Shown here piece after piece: positions 1-8,724 of a DNA stretch of 64,000 nucleotides. The stretch is taken from NCBI RefSeq assembly GCF_014174515.1, contig NZ_JACJUG010000020.1:34953-98952 (forward strand). The letters run 5' to 3'. The translations under genes were made by a program, and so were the position numbers. The notes below the pieces were generated by a model. It searched no databases, was not told the DNA's origin, and saw only the letters and a list, made by a program, of their open reading frames with translations. The stretch is from Mitsuaria sp. WAJ17. Its GTDB lineage: Bacteria; Pseudomonadota; Gammaproteobacteria; Burkholderiales; Burkholderiaceae_C. Position 1 is the first letter of the stretch. Every line of letters begins with the position of its first letter.

Positions 1-86
1 AAGCTCTTCACTTCCACACCGGGGTAGAGATGGGCGACCAGCAGCAGGGCGCCGGCCAGTAGCAGCCAACGGGTGAGCGTCTTCAT
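1..86 (-). CDS. Phage-holin-like small membrane protein (N-terminus only)
   Basis: Only the first 28 codons are in the window; the gene runs off the left edge. The start ATG lies at 86-84 on the minus strand. The visible peptide opens MKTLTRWLLLAGALLLVAHL, one hydrophobic helix, followed by YPGVEVKSF. That pattern (short basic start, helix, then a P-G-V/I turn) is typical of the four-helix phage holin family IV / YvlD-like membrane proteins. The function of chromosomal members is unknown. The assignment rests on a short stretch only. Confidence 0.55.
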   Translation of the reverse strand, partial: MKTLTRWLLLAGALLLVAHLYPGVEVKS

Positions 87-201
87 GGCGGCGAGCATAC
101 CCGCGCGACCGTGAATTTGGCGCGAAGCGGCGCTTGGGACTTGCCCTGGATCATCCCCTGGTCCTGCGGGGCCATCGCGGCTGGTGCACAATGCGGGCAT
201 C

Positions 202-333
202 CGAAAGGGGAGTAGCTCTCGGTCCTTGTGCCGAGGCGGCCGCCCGTCAAGACGGTGCTCGCGAGAGCGCCCGGGCCCCGCAGCCAGTTCGTGCCAGTCC
301 ACTGGTACGGTCCACGCCCCGCAAGACCTTTCG
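202..333 (+). promoter_or_regulatory. yybP-ykoY manganese riboswitch upstream of terC
   Basis: The stretch opens with CGAAAGGGGAGTAGC and closes with CCCCGCAAGACCTTTCG; the outer CGAAAGG/CCTTTCG strands pair as P1. Internally CCGTCAAGACGG matches the conserved loop of the family. These are the hallmark blocks of the yybP-ykoY aptamer, which senses Mn2+ in known cases such as E. coli alx and mntP. It ends 67 bases before the terC start, the classic arrangement. A covariance-model search with RF00080 would be decisive. Confidence 0.9.
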
Positions 334-400
334 TGAGCCGTCGATGTCCGTGACCTCTGGGTCGGGATATCCTGTGTCCGATGTCTTGCGGGAGTCTCTC

Positions 401-1363
401 ATGAGCAGTGCGCCCCTGTGGCTGTGGTTCTTTTTCGTCGCGTCCGTGCTGGGCGCCTTGTTCGTCGATTTCGTCCTGCTGCGCCGGCAGGGTGCGCATG
501 AGGTCAGCCTGCCGGAGGCCCTGCGCTGGTCCGCGATCTGGGTGGCCCTGAGCCTGGCCTTCAATGTCCTGCTGTGGTGGGCCGTGCGCGACAGCACCGG
601 CGACACCACCCTGGCCAATACCCGGGCCCTGGAGTTCCTGACCGGCTACTTGATCGAGAAGTCCCTGGCGGTGGACAACATCTTTGTCTTCCTGATGATC
701 TTCACCTACTTCTCGGTGCCGCCGGCCTACCAGAAGCGGGTGCTGATGTGGGGCATCGTCGGCGCCATCGTGCTGCGCACAGTGATGATCCTGGTGGGCA
801 GTTGGCTGATTGCGCAGTTCCACTGGGTGCTCTACGTCTTCGGTGCGTTCTTGCTGCTCACCGGCATCAAGATGTGGTGGGCCGCAGGCCAGGAGCCGGA
901 CCTCGAATCCAACCCCGCGCTGAAGCTGCTGCGCCGCGTGCTGCCGGTGAGCCCGCAGTTCGATGGCGAGCGCTTCTTCACCCGCCTGAACGGCAAGCGC
1001 ATCGCGACGCCGCTGTTCCTGGTCGTGGCCCTGGTGGGTGTGACGGACGTGATCTTCGCCGTCGATTCCATTCCCGCCATCTTCGCGGTGACCACCGATC
1101 CCTTCATCGTGCTGAGCTCCAACGTCTTCGCCATTCTGGGCCTGCGCGCCATGTACTTCCTGCTGGCGGCGATGGCCACCAAGTTCCATCTGCTGAGCTA
1201 CGGCCTGGCCGTGGTGCTGGCCTTCATCGGCAGCAAGATGATGCTGATCGACGTGGTCAAGATCCCGGTGCTGGTCTCGCTGGCGGTGGTCGTGCTGATC
1301 CTGGCAGTGACCATGGTGCTCAGCGTGCGCACCGCGCCGCGCTTGCCTGCGTCGCGATCCTGA
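401..1363 (+). CDS. terC: TerC/Alx-family integral membrane metal-homeostasis protein
   Basis: The protein is 320 aa, matching E. coli Alx (about 321 aa). It has many hydrophobic helices and the TerC signatures FLTGYLIEKSLAVDNIFVF and TDVIFAVDSIPAIFAVT, whose acidic residues in membrane segments are thought to handle metal. Known members export or buffer Mn2+ or are linked to tellurite resistance; the exact substrate here is inference from the upstream Mn2+ riboswitch. ATG 401 was chosen because GCGGGAG precedes it at good spacing and the family length fits; longer in-frame starts would run through the riboswitch. A strong terminator follows, so the unit appears monocistronic. Confidence 0.9.
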   Translation: MSSAPLWLWFFFVASVLGALFVDFVLLRRQGAHEVSLPEALRWSAIWVALSLAFNVLLWWAVRDSTGDTTLANTRALEFLTGYLIEKSLAVDNIFVFLMIFTYFSVPPAYQKRVLMWGIVGAIVLRTVMILVGSWLIAQFHWVLYVFGAFLLLTGIKMWWAAGQEPDLESNPALKLLRRVLPVSPQFDGERFFTRLNGKRIATPLFLVVALVGVTDVIFAVDSIPAIFAVTTDPFIVLSSNVFAILGLRAMYFLLAAMATKFHLLSYGLAVVLAFIGSKMMLIDVVKIPVLVSLAVVVLILAVTMVLSVRTAPRLPASRS

Positions 1364-1384
1364 GCAGGGTCACCCGCGCGCAAG

Positions 1385-1409
1385 AAGGCCCTCGTCGAGG
1401 GCCTTTTTT
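1385..1409 (+). terminator. Rho-independent terminator after terC
   Basis: The perfect stem AAGGCCCTC / GAGGGCCTT with a 3-nt loop is followed by a run of T's. It ends the riboswitch-terC unit. Confidence 0.9.
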
Positions 1410-1490
1410 CACTGCGCTCACCGGGCCATGCCCAATGCCAGACGCCCGCCCCGTCGCAGAAGAGGTCTGCACAATGTTTGCGTGAAAGCA

Positions 1491-1509
1491 AATGCGAATG
1501 GTTCGCATT
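1491..1509 (+). promoter_or_regulatory. Putative Fur box upstream of tonB
   Basis: AATGCGAATGGTTCGCATT is a 9-1-9 palindrome with one mismatch, the shape of betaproteobacterial Fur operators. A near copy (AATGCGAATGCTTCGCATC) lies before the siderophore receptor at 3492. The sharing of this element by two iron-type units supports the call. Binding is inferred. Confidence 0.78.
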
Positions 1510-1602
1510 GTGTATGATGGCCCCATCATCCTGAATCCAACGCGTGGCGGGATGTCTGGCGCCTTTTCGGGCCGGGCTCACAAGGCTGCGCGCCCCTGCG
1601 CC

Positions 1603-2376
1603 ATGAGCCAAGCGATTGCCTCCTTCCCGCTGGACTTCAATTCGGCCGCCGCGGCACCTCGCGCGGCCGAGCCGGCTCGCTCGACGCGCGAGCCCGCACC
1701 AAGCCTGGCATCCCTGCCGCTGCTGGGGCCCAGCGACTGGCAACCCCGGCGCAGCAAGCGCCTGCTGCTGCCTGTGCTGGGGCTGCATGCGGTGATGGCC
1801 TGGGGCCTGGTGCAGATGGGCGTCGTGCCCATGCCCAGCCGGCCGGCACCGGTGGAGGTCAAACTGTTGACGGTGGCCCCGCCCAAGACGCCGCCGCCCG
1901 CCGTCCGCCCGACCCTGGCGCCCCAGTTCCAGCAACTGACTGTGCCGCCAGTGGAGGTGCCGCTCATCCAGGTGTCGCCTTCGCCGGTGCTGGCCGTGGT
2001 GGCCGAGAATCCGCCGCCGAGGCCTGTGGTCGTGGCCACGCCCGCCCCGGCGCCTGCCGGCCCGGGTCCGGCCCACTCCGGTGGTGGCCCGCGCGAGGTG
2101 TCCGCCAGTGCGGTGCAGTACCTGCAGGCGCCGCCGATTGCTGTGCCGGCCATGTCCCGCCGCCTGGGAGAGAGCGGGACCGTGGTGCTGCGCGTCCTGG
2201 TGGATCGCGACGGCCTGCCGCGCCAGATCACCCTGCACCAGTCCTGCGGCTTCGCACGCCTGGACGAGCAGGCCCAGCAGGCCATGCGCGCCGCCCGCTT
2301 CAAGCCGCATACTGAGAACGGTGAGCCCGTGGAGATGTTGGTGCTCACCCCTATCCAGTACGAGCTTGGCAGGTGA
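1603..2376 (+). CDS. tonB: Energy transducer TonB
   Basis: The protein is 257 aa. An N-terminal cytosolic part of about 55 aa is followed by one transmembrane segment (LLLPVLGLHAVMAWGLVQMG), a Pro-rich periplasmic linker of roughly 110 aa, and a C-terminal TonB domain with RRLGESGTVVLRVLVDRDG and a LDEQAQQAMRAARFKP helix. It transmits proton-motive force to outer-membrane receptors, probably the siderophore receptor at 3649. No exbB/exbD is in the window. ATG 1603 is preferred over 1492 and 1552 because it yields a normal N-terminus, but its RBS is poor and the start is uncertain. A Fur box sits about 100 bases upstream. The stop overlaps the next gene. Confidence 0.85.
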   Translation: MSQAIASFPLDFNSAAAAPRAAEPARSTREPAPSLASLPLLGPSDWQPRRSKRLLLPVLGLHAVMAWGLVQMGVVPMPSRPAPVEVKLLTVAPPKTPPPAVRPTLAPQFQQLTVPPVEVPLIQVSPSPVLAVVAENPPPRPVVVATPAPAPAGPGPAHSGGGPREVSASAVQYLQAPPIAVPAMSRRLGESGTVVLRVLVDRDGLPRQITLHQSCGFARLDEQAQQAMRAARFKPHTENGEPVEMLVLTPIQYELGR

Positions 2377-3461
2377 GCGTGCGCTCACCTCTGTTGTCTT
2401 CCATCCCGCCGCACGTGGTGGCGGCTGCGGACTACGAGCCTCTGGCTCGCGAACGCCTGGACGAGGCCGCCTGGGCCTATCTGGACGGCGCCGCGGCTGA
2501 CGAGCGCACGGTGGCCGCCAACCGCGCCGCCTTCGCCCGCCTGGATCTGCAGACCCGCGTGCTGCGCGATCTGCGGGGTGGCCACACCCGCTGCCACCTG
2601 CTGGGCATGGAGTTGCCGCATCCCATGCTGCTGGCGCCCGTCGCACACCAGGGCCTCTTCCATCCCGATGCCGAGGCCGCGACCGCCCTGGCAGCAGGCG
2701 TCATGCAGACGCCTCTGATCGTCAGCACTCTGTCCACCCTGGGCGTGGAAGCCATCGCCGCGCAGACGGCCGCGCCGCTGTGGTTCCAGCTGTATGCCCA
2801 GCCCCGCTGGGAAGACAGCCTTCGCCTGGTCCGGCGGGCCGAGGAGGCGGGCTGTCGTGCACTGGTACTGACGGTGGATGCGCCCGTCGCCGGTGTGCGC
2901 AACCGCGAGCAGCGAGCAGGCTTTGCCCTGCCCCCCGCGCTGGCGCCGAGGGACCTGCAGGACTGCGCGCCACTGCCGCCGGCGCAGGCGGGCACGGACC
3001 CCGTCTTTGACCGGCTCATGGGCGTCGCTCCGCGCTGGGAGCACGTGGGGGCCCTGCGCCGTGCCAGCGCGCTGCCCCTGCTGATCAAGGGGCTGACCCA
3101 CCCGGATGATGCCCGCCTGGCCCTGGAGGCCGGGGTCGATGGCGTGATCGTGTCCAACCACGGCGGCCGCACCCTGGACGGCTTGCCGGCCAGCCTGGAC
3201 CTGCTGCCGGCCGTCGTGCAGGCGGTGCAGGGGCGGGTCCCGGTGCTGATGGATGGCGGCATCCGGCGCGGCAGCGATGTGTTCAAGGCCCTGTCCCTGG
3301 GCGCGGATGCCGTGCTGCTGGGGCGTTGCTGGGTCTATGCCCTGGCGGCGGCCGGCGCCTTGGGCGTGGCCCATGTGATCCGCCTGCTGCAGGAGGAGCT
3401 GGCCCTGACCATGGCCTTGTGTGGCCGCCGGGCGTTGTCCGAGTTGCGTGCCAGGGCTTGA
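2373..3461 (+). CDS. FMN-dependent alpha-hydroxy-acid oxidase/dehydrogenase
   Basis: The protein is 362 aa, normal for the LldD/glycolate-oxidase TIM-barrel family. The N-terminal YLDGAAADE block, the substrate loop LTVDAPVAGVRNREQRAGF, the lysine-bearing LPLLIKGL strand and the catalytic-histidine motif SNHGGRTLDGLPASLD (His263) are all present, followed by the FMN phosphate-binding MDGGIRRGSDVFKALSLGA block. It should oxidise a 2-hydroxy acid such as lactate to the 2-keto acid; the substrate and electron acceptor cannot be read from sequence. It starts with GTG in a GTGA overlap with tonB, so the two are co-translated. Its placement in a Fur-headed unit is unusual for an LldD homologue. Confidence 0.88.
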   Translation: MSVRSPLLSSIPPHVVAAADYEPLARERLDEAAWAYLDGAAADERTVAANRAAFARLDLQTRVLRDLRGGHTRCHLLGMELPHPMLLAPVAHQGLFHPDAEAATALAAGVMQTPLIVSTLSTLGVEAIAAQTAAPLWFQLYAQPRWEDSLRLVRRAEEAGCRALVLTVDAPVAGVRNREQRAGFALPPALAPRDLQDCAPLPPAQAGTDPVFDRLMGVAPRWEHVGALRRASALPLLIKGLTHPDDARLALEAGVDGVIVSNHGGRTLDGLPASLDLLPAVVQAVQGRVPVLMDGGIRRGSDVFKALSLGADAVLLGRCWVYALAAAGALGVAHVIRLLQEELALTMALCGRRALSELRARA

Positions 3462-3491
3462 ACGAGAGTTCCCTGACATAAATCAATTGCA

Positions 3492-3510
3492 AATGCGAAT
3501 GCTTCGCATC
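3492..3510 (+). promoter_or_regulatory. Putative Fur box upstream of the siderophore receptor
   Basis: AATGCGAATGCTTCGCATC has the same 9-1-9 layout as the element before tonB, with two mismatches between its arms. It lies about 140 bases before the receptor start, and TAGAAT just downstream is a possible -10 hexamer, so the repressor would cover the promoter. Inferred from pattern only. Confidence 0.75.
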
Positions 3511-3648
3511 TAGAATATTGATCTATCGCAGCAAGCCATCCGTTGCAACGGGCGGGGTGCCTCGCGCACCGAGCCTTGCAGGGTGAGCGGGGCGCAGGGT
3601 CCGGCCTTCGGAAGCCAGCCGCCCCACATCCCCCGAAACGGAGTCTCC

Positions 3649-5979
3649 ATGTCCCACATCAAGAGCCGCAAGCACGCGGCCCCCGTCCGCCTGAGCACCA
3701 CCGCCCTGGCCCTGCTGGCCGGCAGCCTTCCGGGCCTTGCCCTCGCCGCCGAGGGGGCCGCCCCTGCGCGCAAGACCGAGGAGCAGGTGCTGCCCACGCT
3801 CAAGGCCATCGCCGCGCCCGAGTCCGGCTTCAAGGCCGACACCAGCGCCAACAGCAAGCTGACCCAGCCCCTGCTGGACACGCCCAAGACCGTGCAGGTC
3901 ATCAAGAAGGAGATGCTGCAGGAGCAGGGCGCGGCCTCGCTGATGGATGCGCTGCGTAACACCCCCGGCATCACCATGCAGTTGGGCGAGAACGGCAACA
4001 CCTCGGCCGGTGACACCTTCCAGATGCGCGGCTTCTCCACGCAGTCCGCCACCTTTGTTGATGGCTTGCGTGACCTGGGTGCCGTCACGCGCGACACCTT
4101 CAACCTGGAGTCGGTGGAGGTGGTCAAGGGCCCGTCCGGCGCGGACATCGGCCGCGGCGCCAGCGCCGGCTACATCAACCTGATCAGCAAGCAGGCCCAG
4201 GCCGACCAGTTCAACGAGCTCAACGTGAGCCTGGGCACCGCCAGCCGCAAGCGCGCCACGCTGGACAGCAATGTGCAGCTGGGAACGAATACCGCCGCAC
4301 GCATCAACGTGATGGTGCAGGACGGTGGCGTCGAGGGCCGAGACGAGGTCAAGAACAAGGGCCGGGGCATCGCGCCCTCGATCGCCTTCGGCCTCAACAC
4401 GCCCACTCGTGTCTTCCTCTATTCCCAGCACCTGCGCCAGGACAATGTGCCGGACGGCGGCATTCCCACCACCGGCATGCCGGGCTTTTACAACGCCGAC
4501 GCCAGGATCCAGGCCGCCGACAAGGTGCGTCGCCAGAACTACTACGGCAGCGCGTCCGACTTCGAGAAGGTCGATGCCGACATGTTCTCGGCGCGCCTCG
4601 AAATGGATCTGGGCGGCGGTACGCAGCTCAAGAGCCTGACCCGCTACGGCCGCACCCACATGGATCGCGTGCTGACCGGCATCAACGGCCTGAGCATCAA
4701 CGCCGCCAGCAAGGCTCTCGAGGTGGCGCGCACCCGCCAGCGCGTGGACCAGCGCAACGAGATCCTGGGCAACCAGACCAACGTGGTGACCGGCTTCAAG
4801 CTGGGCGGCCTGAAGAACGACCTCAGCGCCGGTTTCGAGCTGCTGATGGAGACGCAGAACAACCGCGGCTTCACCAACGGCAGCACCAGCACCGTGGACG
4901 TGGTGCTCAACAAGGCCAAGGTGCCGGGCATCGCCCTGCCCAATGCCAATGTCTATGCACCCAATCCGGCCGACGTGCTGGGCATGCCCATCGCCACCGG
5001 CGCCGACACCGACGGCCGCAGCCTCACCCAGGCGCTCTACGCCTTCGACACCCTGCACATCAGCGAGCAGCTCAAGCTCAGCGGCGGACTGCGCGTGGAG
5101 CACTACAGCCTGCGCACCAGCAGCAGCACCTTGGTGACAGGTGGCACCGGCGGCAACCTGGCCACCTACAAGCCCCTGGGCTATGAGGTGGGCAGCTTCG
5201 TGCCGAGCAACCTCAAGAGCAGCGATTGGCTCAAGAGCTGGAACCTGGGCCTGGTCTACAAGCCGGTAGCCGAGGGCACGGTCTACGTCTCGCTGGCCAA
5301 CAGCCTGACGCCGCCGGGCGGCGACAACTTCGCCCTGTCTTCCAGCGCCACCAGCCAGGCCAATGCCGCGCTGGATCCGCAGAAGACCAGCAATGTGGAG
5401 CTGGGTGCCAAGTGGGAGCTGCTGGAGCGCCGGCTCAATGTCAGCGCGGCCCTGTACCACACCCGCAACGAGGGCCAGATCTCCTACGACGACCTGAAGA
5501 ACCCCATCCCCATGGGCAAGACCCGCGTGACGGGCCTGGAGCTCTCGGCCGTGGGCCAGATCACCAACTTCTGGCAGGTCTCGGCCGGCATTGCCCGCAT
5601 GAAGACCAAGCAGTCCGACCAGTGGAACAGCGACCGCACGATCGAGACCGTCGGTGTGCGCTGGTCGCCGGACTGGACGGCCACGCTGTGGACCTCCTAC
5701 ACCTTTGGCGACTTCACCCTGGGCGGCGGCCTGCGCCATGTGTCCGAGCAGAAGCGCGCCATCACCACGGCGACGGCGGCCCAGAACATGCCCAGCATCC
5801 CGGCCTACACGGTGGCTGACCTGATGGCGTCCTATGCCTGGAGCAAGACCCTGAAGTTCCAGCTCAACGTGGGCAATGTCTTCGACAAGACCTACATCGC
5901 CTCGCTCAACAACAGCGGCGCGCGCATGAAGCTCGGTGCCGAGCGCAACGTGAGCCTGAGCGCCAACCTGCTGTTCTGA
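3649..5979 (+). CDS. TonB-dependent siderophore receptor (catecholate type, Fiu-like)
   Basis: The protein is 776 aa with a signal peptide (LSTTALALLAGSLPGLALAA). The plug domain shows LLDTPKTVQVIKKEMLQEQG, LRNTPGITMQLGENG and VEVVKGPSGADIGRGASAGY; a 22-strand barrel follows, ending in an aromatic-type terminus (VSLSANLLF). These are features of the Fiu/CirA siderophore receptors that import Fe3+-catecholates. ATG 3649 has ACGGAG upstream and gives an intact signal peptide. A Fur box lies upstream and a PiuC-type dioxygenase 41 bases downstream, the standard fiu-piuC neighbourhood. The exact siderophore is unknown. Confidence 0.92.
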   Translation: MSHIKSRKHAAPVRLSTTALALLAGSLPGLALAAEGAAPARKTEEQVLPTLKAIAAPESGFKADTSANSKLTQPLLDTPKTVQVIKKEMLQEQGAASLMDALRNTPGITMQLGENGNTSAGDTFQMRGFSTQSATFVDGLRDLGAVTRDTFNLESVEVVKGPSGADIGRGASAGYINLISKQAQADQFNELNVSLGTASRKRATLDSNVQLGTNTAARINVMVQDGGVEGRDEVKNKGRGIAPSIAFGLNTPTRVFLYSQHLRQDNVPDGGIPTTGMPGFYNADARIQAADKVRRQNYYGSASDFEKVDADMFSARLEMDLGGGTQLKSLTRYGRTHMDRVLTGINGLSINAASKALEVARTRQRVDQRNEILGNQTNVVTGFKLGGLKNDLSAGFELLMETQNNRGFTNGSTSTVDVVLNKAKVPGIALPNANVYAPNPADVLGMPIATGADTDGRSLTQALYAFDTLHISEQLKLSGGLRVEHYSLRTSSSTLVTGGTGGNLATYKPLGYEVGSFVPSNLKSSDWLKSWNLGLVYKPVAEGTVYVSLANSLTPPGGDNFALSSSATSQANAALDPQKTSNVELGAKWELLERRLNVSAALYHTRNEGQISYDDLKNPIPMGKTRVTGLELSAVGQITNFWQVSAGIARMKTKQSDQWNSDRTIETVGVRWSPDWTATLWTSYTFGDFTLGGGLRHVSEQKRAITTATAAQNMPSIPAYTVADLMASYAWSKTLKFQLNVGNVFDKTYIASLNNSGARMKLGAERNVSLSANLLF

Positions 5980-6020
5980 TCGCAGCATCGACATCCACCC
6001 CTTCTCCAGGAGCCCCCCGC

Positions 6021-6698
6021 ATGCTGCTGCACATTCCCGAAGTACTCAGCAAGTCGGAGGTGCAATCGCTGCGCCGCTCCCTGGATGAGGAGGGCTGGGT
6101 GTCAGGTCTTGCCACCGCCGGTCCGCAGGCCGCCCGCGCCAAGGACAACGAGCAGCTGAGCCCGGACTCACCGGCCTTCCTGCCCCTGTCAGAGCGCGTG
6201 GCCGCGGCCCTGCAGCGGCATCCGCTGTTCGTCTCGGCCGTGCTGCCGCGCCATGTGCTGCCGCCCATGTTCAACCGCTACCAGGGCGGTGGCCAGTACG
6301 GCAACCACATCGACAACGCCCTGCAGACCGACCGTCGCAGCGGGCAGGTGGTGCGCACGGATGTATCGACCACGGTCTTCCTGTCCGAGCCTGAGGAGTA
6401 CGAGGGTGGCGAGCTGATCGTGGAAGACAGCTACGGCACGCACGAGGTCAAGCTGGCCGCGGGCGATGCCATCGTCTACCCGTCCACCTCCCTGCACCGC
6501 GTCGAGCCGGTGCGCTCGGGCGCACGCATCGCCTCCTTCCTCTGGACGCAGAGCCTAGTGCGCGATGCCTGGCGCCGAGCCATGCTTTTCGAGCTGGACA
6601 TGACCATCGTCAAGCTGCGCGGCCAGCTGGGTGACAACGCCGAGGTGACCGCGCTGACCGGCCACTATCACAAGCTGCTGCAGCAATGGGCGCAATGA
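6021..6698 (+). CDS. piuC: PiuC/YbiX-type Fe(II)/2-oxoglutarate dioxygenase
   Basis: The 225-aa protein is standard for the PKHD-type hydroxylase family. The iron triad is visible as H96-x-D98 (YGNHIDN) and H159 (TSLHRVEP), with Arg169 as the likely 2-oxoglutarate anchor. Homologues sit next to Fiu/PiuA receptors in Pseudomonas, Acinetobacter and E. coli and influence siderophore-antibiotic uptake, but their substrate is not established. It follows the receptor and overlaps the PepSY gene by ATGA, so it is part of the same Fur-controlled operon. Confidence 0.93.
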   Translation: MLLHIPEVLSKSEVQSLRRSLDEEGWVSGLATAGPQAARAKDNEQLSPDSPAFLPLSERVAAALQRHPLFVSAVLPRHVLPPMFNRYQGGGQYGNHIDNALQTDRRSGQVVRTDVSTTVFLSEPEEYEGGELIVEDSYGTHEVKLAAGDAIVYPSTSLHRVEPVRSGARIASFLWTQSLVRDAWRRAMLFELDMTIVKLRGQLGDNAEVTALTGHYHKLLQQWAQ

Positions 6699-7333
6699 CG
6701 GACGTCGCCAGGCCCGGCGGCAAGCCTTCGCGGGCCGGCTGGATGCGCACCCTGTACCAATGGCACTGGATCAGCTCGGCGCTGTCCCTGGTGGGCATGC
6801 TGCTGTTCGCGGTGACCGGCTTCACGCTCAACCATGCCGCCGACATCGAGAGCAAGCCGCGCGTGGTCCAGCGCGAGCTGAGCCTGCCCGCCGCGCTGCT
6901 GCCGGCCCTCGCGCCGAGCTCGCTGCAGGGCGATGCCGCCGTGCCGGCGCCGGTGCGTGATTGGCTGGTACGGGAGCTGGACGCCGAGCTGGCCCGCGAC
7001 GGCAGCGTCGAGTGGTCGCCCGAGGAGCTTTACATGGCCCTGCCGCGCCCCGGCGGTGACGCCTGGCTGCGTCTGGACCGCCAGAGCGGCGTGCTGGAGT
7101 ACGAGAACAGCGACCGCGGCTGGCTGGCCTACATCAACGACCTCCACAAGGGCCGCCATGCCGGCCGTGCCTGGAGCCTGTTCATCGACGTCTTCGCAGG
7201 CGCCTGCCTGCTGTTCTGCCTCACCGGTCTGCTGATCCTGCAGCAGCACGCGGGGCGGCGCCCTGGCACCTGGCCCCTGGTCGGCGCGGGCCTGGTCCTG
7301 CCGGTGCTGCTGGCCCTGCTGCTGGTGCACTGA
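6695..7333 (+). CDS. PepSY-associated membrane protein
   Basis: The protein is 212 aa. It opens with a PepSY-TM helix (WISSALSLVGMLLFAVTGFTL), then a periplasmic region with INDLHKGRHAGRAWSL, then two C-terminal membrane helices. PepSY_TM proteins with this H-rich motif are associated with ferric or flavin reductases, and several carry haem. ATG 6695 is chosen because it forms an ATGA overlap with piuC; ATG 6686 is also possible. Likely role: inner-membrane component of an iron reductase working with the flavoprotein at 9750 (inference). Confidence 0.85.
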   Translation: MTDVARPGGKPSRAGWMRTLYQWHWISSALSLVGMLLFAVTGFTLNHAADIESKPRVVQRELSLPAALLPALAPSSLQGDAAVPAPVRDWLVRELDAELARDGSVEWSPEELYMALPRPGGDAWLRLDRQSGVLEYENSDRGWLAYINDLHKGRHAGRAWSLFIDVFAGACLLFCLTGLLILQQHAGRRPGTWPLVGAGLVLPVLLALLLVH

Positions 7334-7360
7334 ATTCAAGGAATCTGGAAGGACACTCTC

Positions 7361-7891
7361 ATGCAAACCTCTCTCATCAGCGCCCGCTTCGCGGCCCTCG
7401 GCGCCCTGGGCCTGGCGGGCTCGTCGGTCTGGGCGGCCGAAATCCAGCTCAAGCTCGACATCCCCCGCCTCAATGTGGCCGAGTACCACAAGCCCTATCT
7501 GGCCGTCTGGCTGGAAAAGCCCGGTGAGGCCGGCGCCGCGGCGCAGCTGGCTGTGTGGTACGACCTCAAGAAGCCCAACAATGGCGGCACGAAGTGGCTG
7601 CGCGACATGCGTCAGTGGTGGCGCCAGGGCGGCCGTTCATTGAGCCTGCCGGCGGACGGCATCAGCGGCGCCACCCGCGCGCCCGGCGAGGCCGTGCTGC
7701 AACTGGACAAGCACCCCTCCCTGGCCCAACTGCCCGCAGGCAACTACGAGCTGGTGGTGGAAGCCGCCCGCGAGGCCGGTGGCCGCGAGGTGCTGCGCCT
7801 GCCCATTGCCTGGCCCGTCAAGGCGCCTCAGCAGGCCAAAGCCCAGGGCGAGCACGAGCTCGGTGCCGTGCAACTGACCATCAAGCCCTGA
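7361..7891 (+). CDS. DUF2271 periplasmic protein
   Basis: The protein is 176 aa with an N-terminal signal peptide ending near VWAAE. The core is a predicted beta-sandwich (IQLKLDIPRLNVAEYHKPYLAVW, with RDMRQWWRQGG and DGISGATRAPGE motifs), as in DUF2271. Family members occur almost always with PepSY, DUF4198 and ApbE genes, as here. The DGxSGATxxPG block resembles the flavinylation-site context of FMN-binding proteins, but no covalent FMN site can be claimed. Function is unknown; a periplasmic part of a flavin-based iron-reduction chain is inferred from neighbours. Confidence 0.82.
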   Translation: MQTSLISARFAALGALGLAGSSVWAAEIQLKLDIPRLNVAEYHKPYLAVWLEKPGEAGAAAQLAVWYDLKKPNNGGTKWLRDMRQWWRQGGRSLSLPADGISGATRAPGEAVLQLDKHPSLAQLPAGNYELVVEAAREAGGREVLRLPIAWPVKAPQQAKAQGEHELGAVQLTIKP

Positions 7892-7902
7892 GGAGGCCGA
7901 CC

Positions 7903-8721
7903 ATGTGGAGCAAGACCCGACCCCTGCTGACCGTCCTCGCCCTGTGCCTGGCCAGCAATGCCCAGGCCCATATGACCTGGCTGCTGGCCAACAGCTACCA
8001 GGTCAATGGCAAGGAGGCCGTGGTGTCCGTGGATGCCGCGGTGTCCGAGGACCTCTTCGTCTTCGAGCGCGCGCTGAAGCTGGAGCAGATCCTGATCACG
8101 GCTCCGGACGGCAGCCGGCTGGAGGCCCAGCAGCGCACGGCCGCACGCCACCGCGAGAGCTTTGAGCTGCGCCTCGTGCAGGATGGCACCTACCGCGTCA
8201 GCCATGTGAATCTGGCCCTGATGGGCAGCTATGTACTGGATGGCCAGACCAAGCGCTTCCGCGCCACGCCCGCGACCCTGGACCAGGAGCTGCCCGCAGG
8301 CGCTCAGCTGCAGGGCCTGACCCAGGTGCACAACCGCCAGCAGGTCTTCGTCAGCAAGGAGGAGCCGGGCACGCTGGCCTTCGTGCCCGAGGGCCAGGGC
8401 CTGGAGCTGCTGCCCCTGGATCCGGTGACCGAGCTGAGCCATGGCGACCGCAGCCGCTTCCGCCTGCTTCTGGATGGCCAGCCGCTGCCAGAGGCCCCCG
8501 TGCGCCTGCTGCGCGAGGGCAACCGCTACCGCTACAAGCTGGGCGAGCAGCTGATCAAGACCGACGCCAAGGGCGAGTTCAGCATCGAATGGACCGAGGC
8601 CGGCCGCTACTGGCTGGGCGTCAGCCAAGGTGACAAACCCGCCCAGGGCGTGACGGGCACGCGCGAGAAGCCATTGCGCCGCGCCAGCCTCAGCGCCAGC
8701 TTCGAAGTCCTGCCGCGCTGA
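7903..8721 (+). CDS. DUF4198 periplasmic protein (possible metal carrier)
   Basis: The protein is 272 aa with a signal peptide (LLTVLALCLASNAQA) followed immediately by HMTWLLANSYQ. A mature N-terminal His is the typical start of DUF4198/CbiK-like periplasmic proteins, which are often near nickel, cobalt or iron uptake genes. ATG 7903 has a perfect AGGAGG seven bases upstream. It is the fourth gene after the receptor and is followed directly by apbE. Function is inferred only from family context. Confidence 0.85.
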   Translation: MWSKTRPLLTVLALCLASNAQAHMTWLLANSYQVNGKEAVVSVDAAVSEDLFVFERALKLEQILITAPDGSRLEAQQRTAARHRESFELRLVQDGTYRVSHVNLALMGSYVLDGQTKRFRATPATLDQELPAGAQLQGLTQVHNRQQVFVSKEEPGTLAFVPEGQGLELLPLDPVTELSHGDRSRFRLLLDGQPLPEAPVRLLREGNRYRYKLGEQLIKTDAKGEFSIEWTEAGRYWLGVSQGDKPAQGVTGTREKPLRRASLSASFEVLPR

Positions 8722-8724
8722 GTG

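Noticed and set aside
3523..5994. 823-codon open frame opposite the siderophore receptor
   Set aside because: It is the antisense shadow of a clear receptor gene; the His/Gln/Val/Gly-rich composition and lack of domains are typical of antisense frames in GC-rich DNA.
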